From: Verrucomicrobiota bacterium
GTDB taxonomy: Bacteria > Verrucomicrobiota > Verrucomicrobiia > Limisphaerales > UBA1100
DNA length: 13,947 nt
Assembly: GCA_028872685.1 (NCBI GenBank)
Contig: JAPKEI010000027.1
Location: forward strand, 1 to 13,947
Direction of reading: 5' to 3'
Below, one piece after another: positions 6,858-13,121 of this stretch. How positions within the stretch are numbered: the stretch's first letter is position 1; the number at the start of each line of letters is the position of its first letter. The notes under the pieces were generated by a model. It was not told where the DNA came from. It searched no databases and saw nothing but the letters and a program-made list of their open reading frames with translations. The translations under genes and the position numbers were made by a program.

Positions 6858-7033
6858 AAGTTAATAGCTTGGCGTGGCAACCGATGTGTCAATCGCATAC
6901 ACATTGCTCCGCGTCCCAGCAAACCGAGCAGCAATGCTCCTTGTCGGGAAGTGGTGTCGAGAGATGGAGCGAGACACAAAGGGTGATTTGCCACCCGCCC
7001 GCAAGGGCAACCCAACCGGGCCTTTGGGCCCAC

Positions 7034-7050
7034 GCCGACATTGAGTCGGC
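7034..7050 (+). repeat. Hairpin GCCGAC/GTCGGC upstream of dnaA
   Basis: A perfect 6-bp stem with a 5-nt ATTGA loop ends 46 nt before the dnaA ATG. It is the last of several hairpins in this region and is followed by an AT-rich stretch but no T-run, so it is not a typical terminator. Confidence 0.5.
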
Positions 7051-7096
7051 ACTGTGAACGAACAATTTAATTCTAACATTTAGCGACGAAACAAAA

Positions 7097-8449
7097 ATGA
7101 TGCAGGCTACTGTCGAAAAAATCTGGACCAAAACAACGAAGCAAATCCGCACCCTGCTCAACACCGAGACCTACAATTTGTGGTTCTCTTCTGTGCAACC
7201 GGTTTCCCTCAATCAATCTTCCATCACCCTCGAGGTGCCCAATGAATTCTCGGAGGTGTGGTTGAAGGATAACTATCTTGAGCTGCTGCAGGATGCCCTC
7301 GCCCAGGCCAGTGGGCGTAAACTCAATATTAAATTCAAAGTGGCCGCCGGTGGCAATGGCGCCGCAGCCGCACCGACCAAGCCGGCCAAAGGTCGAAAGC
7401 CCGCCGCGCGTAAGGCTACCGATGGCGACTTGATATTCAACCCGCGCAACACGTTTGAAACCTTTGTGGTGGGCAATAACAACAGCTTCGCCCACGCTGC
7501 CGCGATGGCGGTGGCACAGCAGCCGGGCAAGGCGTATAACCCCCTCTTCCTTTACGGTGGCACGGGCCTTGGCAAGACTCACTTGCTGCACGCAATTGGC
7601 CAGCACGTGGTCGGTTCGAAAAAAGCGGCCAAGGTGTCTTATGTGTCCTCCGAGAAATTCACTAATGAATACATCGCTGCCATTCAGGAAAATCAACTGG
7701 TGAAGTTCCGTAAAAAATACCGGCAAACCGATGTGCTGTTAATTGATGACATTCAGTTCCTCGCCGGCAAGGAGCGTATTCAGGAGGAATTTTTTCACAC
7801 CTTCAATGCGCTGCACGAGGCCCACAAACAGCTCGTGCTCACTTGCGATCGGCCGGCCAGTGAAATCAAAAACCTAGAACATCGCCTTGTGAGCCGTTTC
7901 GAGTGGGGCTTGGTCACCGACCTGCAGCCGCCCGATGTGGAAACTCGCCTCGCCATTTTGCGCAATAAAGTGAAGAGCATGGGCGTGGAGATTCCCGAGG
8001 AAGTATTGACCTTCCTCGCCAATCGCATTCGCACCAACATCCGCCGCCTCGAAGGCGCGCTGATTCGCGTGGCATCTTACGCCCATCTTACCGGTAAGGA
8101 ACTCACTCACGATGTGGTGGAAAATCTGCTGCGCGAAATCCTGCAGGAAGAAGGTCGACACACCATTACGATGGAAGTCATCCAGAAAAAGGTGACCGAG
8201 AAATTCGACCTGCGCATGGCCGACATGACCAGCAAACGCCGCCCGGAGAACATTGCGTTCCCGCGCCAGATTGCGATGTACCTTTCGCGCCAACTCACCG
8301 AGCACTCGCTCAGTGCCATTGGCGAAGCCTTCGGCGGCCGCGACCACGGCACCGTGCTGCACGCGTGCCGGTTGGTGAAAGACCGAATGGAGATCGACGC
8401 CAATGTGCGCCAGACGGTTCATTACCTAGAGAAGCAACTGCTTCGCTAA
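7097..8449 (+). CDS. dnaA: Chromosomal replication initiator DnaA
   Basis: DnaA binds DnaA boxes, oligomerises with ATP and opens the origin. At 450 residues it has the standard four domains: an N-terminal helicase-loading domain (about 1-80), a short Ala/Lys/Gly-rich linker (about 82-110), an AAA+ domain with Walker A GGTGLGKT (154-161), Walker B LLIDD (214-218), the box VII segment around Arg267 and sensor 2 NIRRLEGAL (314-322), and a C-terminal DNA-binding domain with the signature GGRDHGTVLHA (413-423). The usual second residue after DH is Thr; here it is Gly. Two ATGs in tandem (7097, 7100) make the start ambiguous by one codon. dnaN is not adjacent, as in several phyla that split the dnaA-dnaN pair. 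The gene ends in a strong intrinsic terminator. Confidence 0.97.
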   Translation: MMQATVEKIWTKTTKQIRTLLNTETYNLWFSSVQPVSLNQSSITLEVPNEFSEVWLKDNYLELLQDALAQASGRKLNIKFKVAAGGNGAAAAPTKPAKGRKPAARKATDGDLIFNPRNTFETFVVGNNNSFAHAAAMAVAQQPGKAYNPLFLYGGTGLGKTHLLHAIGQHVVGSKKAAKVSYVSSEKFTNEYIAAIQENQLVKFRKKYRQTDVLLIDDIQFLAGKERIQEEFFHTFNALHEAHKQLVLTCDRPASEIKNLEHRLVSRFEWGLVTDLQPPDVETRLAILRNKVKSMGVEIPEEVLTFLANRIRTNIRRLEGALIRVASYAHLTGKELTHDVVENLLREILQEEGRHTITMEVIQKKVTEKFDLRMADMTSKRRPENIAFPRQIAMYLSRQLTEHSLSAIGEAFGGRDHGTVLHACRLVKDRMEIDANVRQTVHYLEKQLLR

Positions 8450-8470
8450 AGGTCAAAAAATTGAAGAAGG

Positions 8471-8496
8471 AGGGCTGAGGAAACTCAGCCCTTTTT
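8471..8496 (+). terminator. Intrinsic terminator of dnaA, overlapping the aminotransferase stop
   Basis: AGGGCTGAG (8471-8479), a GAAA loop (8480-8483) and CTCAGCCCT (8484-8492) form a perfect 9-bp GC-rich stem that runs into TTTTT (8492-8496). This is a textbook rho-independent terminator 21 nt after the dnaA stop. The stop codon of the convergent aminotransferase (8485-8487) lies in the right arm. On the minus strand the stem is followed by a looser pyrimidine stretch ending in six T at about 8456-8461, so it may act in both directions. Confidence 0.92.
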
Positions 8497-9669
8497 CGTG
8501 TTTGTGACGAATCGCGCCATTCGTTCCATTGCGGTTTCGATTTGTTCCAAACCGGCGGCGAAGCAACAGCGCAGAAAGCCCTCGCCGCTTTCGCCAAAGG
8601 CATTGCCCGGAACGGCGGCCACGTTTTCGGCCTCCAACAATTTTGAGGCAAAGGACTTCGAGTCCAATCCCATGTGTTGCACGCTGGGGAAGGCGTAGAA
8701 CGAGCCGCGTGGCAAATGGCATTCCAGCCCCATTGCGTTGAGCGCGCTCACCATCACATTGCGGCGTTGGCGATAAGCCTCGCGCATTTCGGCCATTGGC
8801 GCGTCGCCATTGCGCAGCGCTTCCAATGCGGCTTCCTGGCTGGGGAGGCTGGCGCACAGCATCGAGTATTGATGAATGCGGGTCATCGCGCTCACCAATT
8901 CGGCGGGCCCGCAGGCGTAGCCGATGCGGAAACCAGTCATTGCGTAGGCTTTGGAAAAGCCGTGTAGAAAAATCGTACGTTCGCGCAAACCGGGCAAGTC
9001 GGCGATGCTGGTGTGTTCGCCCTCGAAGGTGAGCTCGGCATAAATTTCATCGGTGATCACGATGAGGTTGTGCTTCACGGCAAGGTCGGCGATGGCTTGC
9101 AGTTCGGGGCGCGTCATCGTGCCGCCGGTCGGATTGGTGGGAAAGTTGAGCATCAACACGCGGCTATTGTCCGTGATGGCTGCTTCGATGGCGGCGGCGG
9201 TGACGCTGAATTTCTCCTCAGCCCGACACGCAACCGGAACCGGCACGCCGTGGGTGAGCGCGATGCTGGGCGAATAGCTCACGTAACACGGCTCGTGATA
9301 AATCACCTCATCGCCGGGATTGATGATTGCGCGCAGGGCGAGGTCGAGCGCTTCGCTGACGCCGACGGTGACGAGGATTTCCTGCTCGGGATGGTACGCC
9401 GGGCCGAAGTGTTGGGCCACGTAGTGGCTGATGGCTTCGCGGAGTTTCAGCAAACCGAGATTGGAGGTGTAACTGGTTTTGCCCCGTTCGAGCGCGAAGA
9501 TGGCGGCCTCGCGAATGTGCCACGGGGTGGTGAAATCCGGCTCGCCCACCCCCAGCGAAATAACTTCTGGCCGCCCCTGCACCAGCTCGAAAAATTCACG
9601 AATGCCCGAAGGCGGCAACGCGCGCACGTGGCCGGCAACTTGATTTTCAATGGACGTGGATTTAGACAT
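8485..9669 (-). CDS. PLP-dependent class I/II aminotransferase
   Basis: A fold-type I aminotransferase of 394 residues, the typical length. Visible landmarks are the SLGVGEPDFTTP start of the N-terminal arm (38-49), NFPTNPTGG (175-183) with the conserved Asn, DEIY (207-210) with the Asp that pairs with the PLP ring, and HGFSKAYAMTGFRIGY (236-251) with Lys240 as the PLP Schiff-base lysine. The carboxylate-binding Arg is probably in FLRCCFA near the C-terminus. The sequence fits the aspartate/aromatic/N-acetyl-diaminopimelate aminotransferase group, but the substrate cannot be assigned. The ATG at 9669 is 40 nt after clpX, with a TAGG sequence 7 nt upstream and a hairpin just before it. It may be the last gene of the clpP-clpX operon or be partly uncoupled by that hairpin. 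Its TGA lies inside the dnaA terminator stem. Confidence 0.92.
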   Translation of the reverse strand: MSKSTSIENQVAGHVRALPPSGIREFFELVQGRPEVISLGVGEPDFTTPWHIREAAIFALERGKTSYTSNLGLLKLREAISHYVAQHFGPAYHPEQEILVTVGVSEALDLALRAIINPGDEVIYHEPCYVSYSPSIALTHGVPVPVACRAEEKFSVTAAAIEAAITDNSRVLMLNFPTNPTGGTMTRPELQAIADLAVKHNLIVITDEIYAELTFEGEHTSIADLPGLRERTIFLHGFSKAYAMTGFRIGYACGPAELVSAMTRIHQYSMLCASLPSQEAALEALRNGDAPMAEMREAYRQRRNVMVSALNAMGLECHLPRGSFYAFPSVQHMGLDSKSFASKLLEAENVAAVPGNAFGESGEGFLRCCFAAGLEQIETAMERMARFVTNTKKG

Positions 9670-9671
9670 AC

Positions 9672-9701
9672 AAAAACCTACTGCGCCCGGTTGGGCGGCA
9701 G
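9672..9701 (-). terminator. Hairpin plus T-run between clpX and the aminotransferase
   Basis: On the minus strand CTGC-C-GCCC, an AACC loop and GGGC-GCAG form an 8-bp stem with one bulged base (9701 to 9681), followed by TAGG and then TTTTT (9676-9672). It sits between the clpX stop (9710) and the aminotransferase ATG (9669). It resembles a partial terminator or attenuator, although the T-run starts 4 nt beyond the stem, which weakens it. Confidence 0.4.
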
Positions 9702-9709
9702 CGGGAAAA

Positions 9710-10978
9710 TCAGGCGGCGGCCTGTTTGGGTTTGCGGCGGATGACCGGCTTGGATTTGCCCTGCACCGCGCCGCGGGTGATTTTGATACCCTCGATGTCG
9801 TCGCTGCCGGGAATCTCGTACATCAGATCGAGCATCAAACGCTCGAGCAATCCGCGAAGTGCGCGTGCGCCGGTGCCTTTTTTGATGGCTTGCGCGGCGA
9901 GTTCGTGGAGGGCATCGCGCGTGAATTCCAAATTCACGCCTTCGAGCCACAGCAGTTTTTGGTATTGTTTGATGAGCGCGCTCTTGGTGTCGGACAGAAT
10001 TTCAACGAGCTGATTTTCGGTCAATTCTTCCAGCACAGAAATCATCGGCAACCGCCCGATGAACTCAGGGATGAAACCGAATTTCAACAAATCTTCCGGC
10101 TCAACGTGTTTGACCGCATCGCGCCCATCGGCTATGGCCTCGGCTTGTTCTTCCATCGCGCCGAAGCCGAGCACGTGATTGCCGAGCCGGCGTTGGATGA
10201 CTTTGTCCAAATCCACAAACGCTCCGCCGCAGAGGAAGAGTACGTTGCGGGTGTCCACGCGGATGTATTCCTGCTGCGGATGTTTGCGGCCGCCTTGCGG
10301 GGGCACGCTGCACACGGTGCCCTCGAGAATTTTCAGGAGCGCTTGTTGTACGCCTTCGCCGGAGACATCGCGGGTGATGGAAACATTCTCGGTGCGGCGT
10401 GTGATTTTATCGATTTCGTCGATGTAAATAATCCCCATCTCCGCGCGCTTCACATCGAAGTCTGCGGCTTGCAGTAGGCGAAGAATAATATTCTCCACAT
10501 CCTCGCCGACATACCCCGCTTCGGTGAGGGTGGTGGCGTCGGCGATGGCGAAGGGCACATCGAGGATGCCCGCGAGCGTGCGCGCGAGCAGCGTTTTGCC
10601 CGTGCCGGTGGAGCCGATGAGCATGATGTTGGTCTTCTCAATCTCCACTTCCGCGTGCGGGCAGTCGTCGTCTTTCGCCGCCTCGGCTTCGTGCAGGATG
10701 CGCTTGTAATGATTGTGCACCGCGACGGCCAGTGTCTTCTTGGCCTCATCCTGCCCAATGCAATGGCGGTCCAGCTCGGCCTTGATTTCCGCCGGTTGCA
10801 GGATGTTGAGCTGGGGCGCGGGTTGCGATTTTTCGTTGGTCAGCTCTTTGTCGAGAACGGTCTTGAAGGTTTCAACACAGTTGTCGCAAATGTACACGCC
10901 GGGGCCGGACACCAGTTTGCGGACTTCCGCGTGGCTTTTGCCGCAGAAACTGCACAAGGTGATTTGGCGTCGGGCCAT
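9710..10978 (-). CDS. clpX: ATP-dependent Clp protease ATPase subunit ClpX
   Basis: ClpX is the AAA+ unfoldase that feeds tagged proteins into ClpP. The 422-residue protein has the N-terminal zinc finger with Cys9, Cys12, Cys31 and Cys34, Walker A GSTGTGKT (122-129), the pore loop GYVG (155-158), Walker B IIYIDE (183-188), and the ClpP-docking loop reading LGF (270-272), equivalent to IGF in E. coli. The presence of this loop agrees with the ClpP gene beside it. The ATG at 10978 starts the canonical zinc-finger domain, so the start is secure. It begins 2 nt after the clpP stop, giving tight coupling. The C-terminus is a basic tail ending KQAAA. Confidence 0.97.
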   Translation of the reverse strand: MARRQITLCSFCGKSHAEVRKLVSGPGVYICDNCVETFKTVLDKELTNEKSQPAPQLNILQPAEIKAELDRHCIGQDEAKKTLAVAVHNHYKRILHEAEAAKDDDCPHAEVEIEKTNIMLIGSTGTGKTLLARTLAGILDVPFAIADATTLTEAGYVGEDVENIILRLLQAADFDVKRAEMGIIYIDEIDKITRRTENVSITRDVSGEGVQQALLKILEGTVCSVPPQGGRKHPQQEYIRVDTRNVLFLCGGAFVDLDKVIQRRLGNHVLGFGAMEEQAEAIADGRDAVKHVEPEDLLKFGFIPEFIGRLPMISVLEELTENQLVEILSDTKSALIKQYQKLLWLEGVNLEFTRDALHELAAQAIKKGTGARALRGLLERLMLDLMYEIPGSDDIEGIKITRGAVQGKSKPVIRRKPKQAAA

Positions 10979-10980
10979 AG

Positions 10981-11631
10981 TTATTTGTCGTTAATGGAAG
11001 ATTTATCCGGCATCGAGGGCACGTCTTTGCGGGAAGCAACCACTTCGTCCACGAGCCCAAAATCCTTTGCCTCATCGGCGCTGAGGAAGTTGTCGCGCTC
11101 GCAGGCTTCGAAAACTTCTTCGTAGGATTTGCCGGTGTGTTTGGAAAGAATGTCGGTGAGGGTTTTCTTGAGGACAAGCATGTGCTTGACCTGAATTTCC
11201 ATATCCGTCGCCTGTCCTTGTGCCCCGCCGAGTACTTGGTGAATCATAATGTTCGCGTTCGGTAGCGCGAATCGTTTGCCCTTGGTGCCGCCGGCGAGCA
11301 GCACCGCGCCCATACTTGCGGCTTGGCCGATGCAGTAAGTGTTCACGTCGCACGTGAGGAATTGCATCGTATCATAAATTGCGAGGCCGGCGGTGACGTG
11401 GCCGCCGGGGGAGTTGATGTACACGTGAATGTCCTTTTTTGGATCGGTCATTTGCAGAAAAAGCATCTGCGCGATGACCGCGTTGGAGACATTGTCATCA
11501 ATGCCCGTGCCCAGAAAGATGATGCGATCCACCAGCAGCCGGGAGTAAATGTCGTACCCGCGCTCGCCACGGCTGGTTTGTTCCACCACGTGGGGGACCA
11601 AGTAGTTGTTTTGTATTGTGTCGTTCGCCAT
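10981..11631 (-). CDS. clpP: ATP-dependent Clp protease proteolytic subunit ClpP
   Basis: ClpP is the serine protease barrel that works with ClpX in protein quality control. It has 216 residues, slightly longer than the E. coli mature form. The catalytic triad is visible as Ser106 in GQAASMGA, His131 in IMIHQ and Asp180 in ERDNF. The motif YINSPGG (71-77) forms the oxyanion strand. The N-terminus reads LVPHVVEQTSRGERGYDIYSRLL, the usual axial-gate region after a short propeptide-like stretch. The ATG at 11631 gives the family start. Many bacteria place tig upstream; here rnc lies 118 nt upstream, separated by a palindromic element, so clpP probably has its own promoter. Confidence 0.97.
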   Translation of the reverse strand: MANDTIQNNYLVPHVVEQTSRGERGYDIYSRLLVDRIIFLGTGIDDNVSNAVIAQMLFLQMTDPKKDIHVYINSPGGHVTAGLAIYDTMQFLTCDVNTYCIGQAASMGAVLLAGGTKGKRFALPNANIMIHQVLGGAQGQATDMEIQVKHMLVLKKTLTDILSKHTGKSYEEVFEACERDNFLSADEAKDFGLVDEVVASRKDVPSMPDKSSINDK

Positions 11632-11651
11632 ACCAAAAATGTTGCTGAAAC

Positions 11652-11667
11652 CTATCGCGTTAGATAG
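11652..11667. repeat. Short palindrome upstream of clpP
   Basis: CTATC (11652-11656) and GATAG (11663-11667) are exact inverted arms around a 6-nt spacer, about 20 bp before the clpP start on the minus strand. Next to it is TCAATTTCAA (11674-11683), which on the minus strand supplies a TTGACC that could act as a -35 element. No good -10 hexamer at proper spacing is seen. It is a possible operator. Confidence 0.3.
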
Positions 11668-11704
11668 CTTGGGTCAATTTCAAAGGGTTCACGGGAGTGC
11701 CTTT

Positions 11705-11754
11705 GGTAGGGACATGATGTGGACGTCCATGAACGCGCGCAATGCGCCCCTACC
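11705..11754. repeat. 50-bp palindromic element at the rnc 3' end
   Basis: GGTAGGG (11705-11711) and CCCTACC (11748-11754) are exact terminal inverted repeats, with partial purine/pyrimidine symmetry continuing inward (GGTAGGGACAT against GGTAGGGGCGC). The interior holds the 10-bp palindrome TGGACGTCCA (11720-11729) and a GCGCGC run. The rnc stop codon (11750-11752) is formed by the right terminus. It looks like a dispersed intergenic palindrome of REP or MITE type, but only one copy is in this window. Confidence 0.45.
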
Positions 11755-12439
11755 CTCCATGAAGGGCGGCGATGGCGTTGGTGGCGGCGTCGGTTTCAGC
11801 GGATTTTTTGCTTTTGCCGGTGCCGCGCGCCAGCTCGTTGCCGCAATGCCGCACGGAGCATTCGAAGAAGCGGTCGTGATCCGGTCCTTGCGAATCGAGC
11901 AGGCGATACTCGGGTGCGACTGCATTTTTGCCCTGTAAAATTTCCTGCAACTCTCCTTTCGGATTGCCCACGTGGCGTCCGGCGTCCGCGCCTTTGAAAG
12001 CTTCGGCGAACTGCGCGTGGATGAATTTTTTCACTTTCGTGAATCCGCCATCGAGATAAATCGCGCCCACCACCGCCTCGAAGGCATCGGCCAGCGCGGA
12101 AGGACGCTCACGGCCGCCGCTCTTTTCTTCTCCGCGGCTGACTACTAGTTCGGGGCCGATTTCCACTGCGAGCGCCTGCTCGGCCAGCGCTTCTTTGTTG
12201 ACCAATCGCGCGCGCGCCTTGGACAGCGCGCCCTCGTCGCGCGTGGGGAACTTGCGAAACAGCTCCGCGCTAATCACCAGTTGCAGCACCGCATCGCCCA
12301 GAAATTCCAGCCGTTGATTGTTTTGGAGCGACTCACTTTTTTCGTGGCTTACCGAGGGATGCGTCAGCGCCAGCTCCAGCAGCGTGGCGTCTTTGAAACT
12401 GTACCCCAACCTTTTTTGAAATGAACCCCGGCCGGCCAT
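11750..12439 (-). CDS. rnc: Ribonuclease III
   Basis: RNase III cuts double-stranded RNA, maturing rRNA precursors and trimming mRNAs. The 229-residue protein has the usual two domains. The nuclease domain carries the signature NQRLEFLGDAVL (41-52) and metal-binding acidic residues Glu45, Asp49, Asp118 and Glu121. The C-terminal double-stranded RNA-binding domain (about 157-226) starts NPKGELQEILQ and ends KKSAETDAATNAIAAL. The ATG at 12439 is 3 nt after the stop of the zinc-ribbon gene, so the two are translationally linked. The last residues HGG and the stop codon run into the 50-bp palindromic element, suggesting the element marks or reshaped the gene's end. era and recO, frequent partners, are not present. 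Confidence 0.96.
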   Translation of the reverse strand: MAGRGSFQKRLGYSFKDATLLELALTHPSVSHEKSESLQNNQRLEFLGDAVLQLVISAELFRKFPTRDEGALSKARARLVNKEALAEQALAVEIGPELVVSRGEEKSGGRERPSALADAFEAVVGAIYLDGGFTKVKKFIHAQFAEAFKGADAGRHVGNPKGELQEILQGKNAVAPEYRLLDSQGPDHDRFFECSVRHCGNELARGTGKSKKSAETDAATNAIAALHGG

Positions 12440-12442
12440 ACG

Positions 12443-13042
12443 TCACGGGGCGGTTTCAGCCTCTTCAGTTTCGGGGGCTTCAGTGGATTCCGGTTCAGGC
12501 TCCACGGGCAATGGTGGCCATTCCTCGCCGGTCACCGGCAAGCCGTGCTCCAGCAGCGCGGCTACTTCAATTTGCACCTGCTCCAATTCCTCCATCTTCA
12601 AGGCCGGATCGGGGATGGTAAACAGATCACCGGATTTCGGTTGTTCATAAACAAATACGCGCCCGTCCGCTTCGCGCAGTTGTTCCTTCACTTTAAGAAT
12701 ACGTTTTCGCTCGAGCATCACCGCGAGAATGTAGCTCGCCTCGCGCCAGCGTGCATCGCCGGTTTCCAGCAATTTGCGCAGCAAACTTTCCGCAGTGTCC
12801 TTTTGGATGGCCTCGGGTGGAGCTTCAGGCGGCGCTTCGTACGTGCCTTGCCAATAGGAGATGAACCCCTTGCGCTCCGCCGCGCCCTCGCCCTGTTGCT
12901 TCCAGCAGCCGTGGCAAATATCGTGCCGCAAATACTCGTGATTCTCGTGGGCCAACACCGTGTGATAACCCGCCCCATCCTCAAAAGCCTGTTCGCACAA
13001 ATGGCATTGATGCTCGCGTGATTGAATATTCCAGTCGATCAA
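12443..13042 (-). CDS. Small zinc-ribbon protein of unknown function
   Basis: I do not recognise a named family for this 199-residue protein. The N-terminal 50 residues hold two CXXC pairs (Cys13/Cys16 and Cys43/Cys46) with several His between them, a layout typical of a structural zinc ribbon. Residues about 70-78 contain a duplicated APPE motif. The middle (about 80-135) is a charged helical region with KRILKVKEQLREADGR. The C-terminus (about 175-199) is an acidic, Pro/Glu/Thr-rich tail that is probably disordered. No signal peptide or membrane segment is seen, so it is cytoplasmic. The start is TTG at 13042, supported by GAGG 7 nt upstream (13050-13053). It is coupled to rnc by a 3-nt gap, which suggests a role in RNA processing, but that is only contextual. 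Confidence 0.75.
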   Translation of the reverse strand: MIDWNIQSREHQCHLCEQAFEDGAGYHTVLAHENHEYLRHDICHGCWKQQGEGAAERKGFISYWQGTYEAPPEAPPEAIQKDTAESLLRKLLETGDARWREASYILAVMLERKRILKVKEQLREADGRVFVYEQPKSGDLFTIPDPALKMEELEQVQIEVAALLEHGLPVTGEEWPPLPVEPEPESTEAPETEEAETAP

Positions 13043-13049
13043 AACAAAT

Positions 13050-13115
13050 CCTCGTGCGGCCTAATGAACCATTGTGAAGACCCGCAATCAACGCCGACTT
13101 GTTCGCAGCACGAGG
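13050..13115 (-). promoter_or_regulatory. Ribosome binding site of the zinc-ribbon gene with a complementary upstream arm
   Basis: On the minus strand GCACGAGG (13057-13050) contains the GAGG that precedes the TTG start. An exact 8-bp complement, CCTCGTGC, lies upstream at 13115-13108, leaving a 50-nt loop. Pairing in the mRNA would hide the ribosome site. The complement could also arise by chance. Confidence 0.3.
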
Positions 13116-13121
13116 GCGCGA

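Larger units (their letters stand above)
6715..7096. other. Gene-free, structured region upstream of dnaA (candidate origin or leader)
   Basis: These 382 bp hold no convincing gene. They contain an AT-rich patch (about 6752-6785, with a TATAAT at 6762-6767), two phased DnaA-box-like 9-mers (6838-6857), and a cluster of short hairpins: GAGCA-GCAA-TGCTC at 6926-6939, a GCCC-GCAA-GGGC hairpin near 6995-7010, GGGCC/GGCCC around a TTTG loop near 7018-7031, and GCCGAC-ATTGA-GTCGGC at 7034-7050. Two loops are GNRA type on the plus strand, which hints at a plus-strand RNA structure. The next gene is dnaA, a common neighbour of bacterial origins. Whether this is oriC, a dnaA leader or an unrelated small RNA cannot be decided here. 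Confidence 0.4.

Noticed and set aside
6870..7055. SRP RNA, RNase P RNA or tmRNA in the region before dnaA
   Set aside because: I looked on both strands for the GGAAGGAAGCAG loop, the RNase P conserved ends and the tmRNA acceptor; none is present.
6800..7164. Small open frames in the region before dnaA, including one with many Cys
   Set aside because: They overlap the hairpin cluster, have no ribosome sites and no recognisable domains, and the frames on both strands are equally open.
9650..10477. A 275-codon plus-strand frame opposite clpX
   Set aside because: It lies entirely over clpX and the aminotransferase start, and its composition is that of a reverse-complement shadow.
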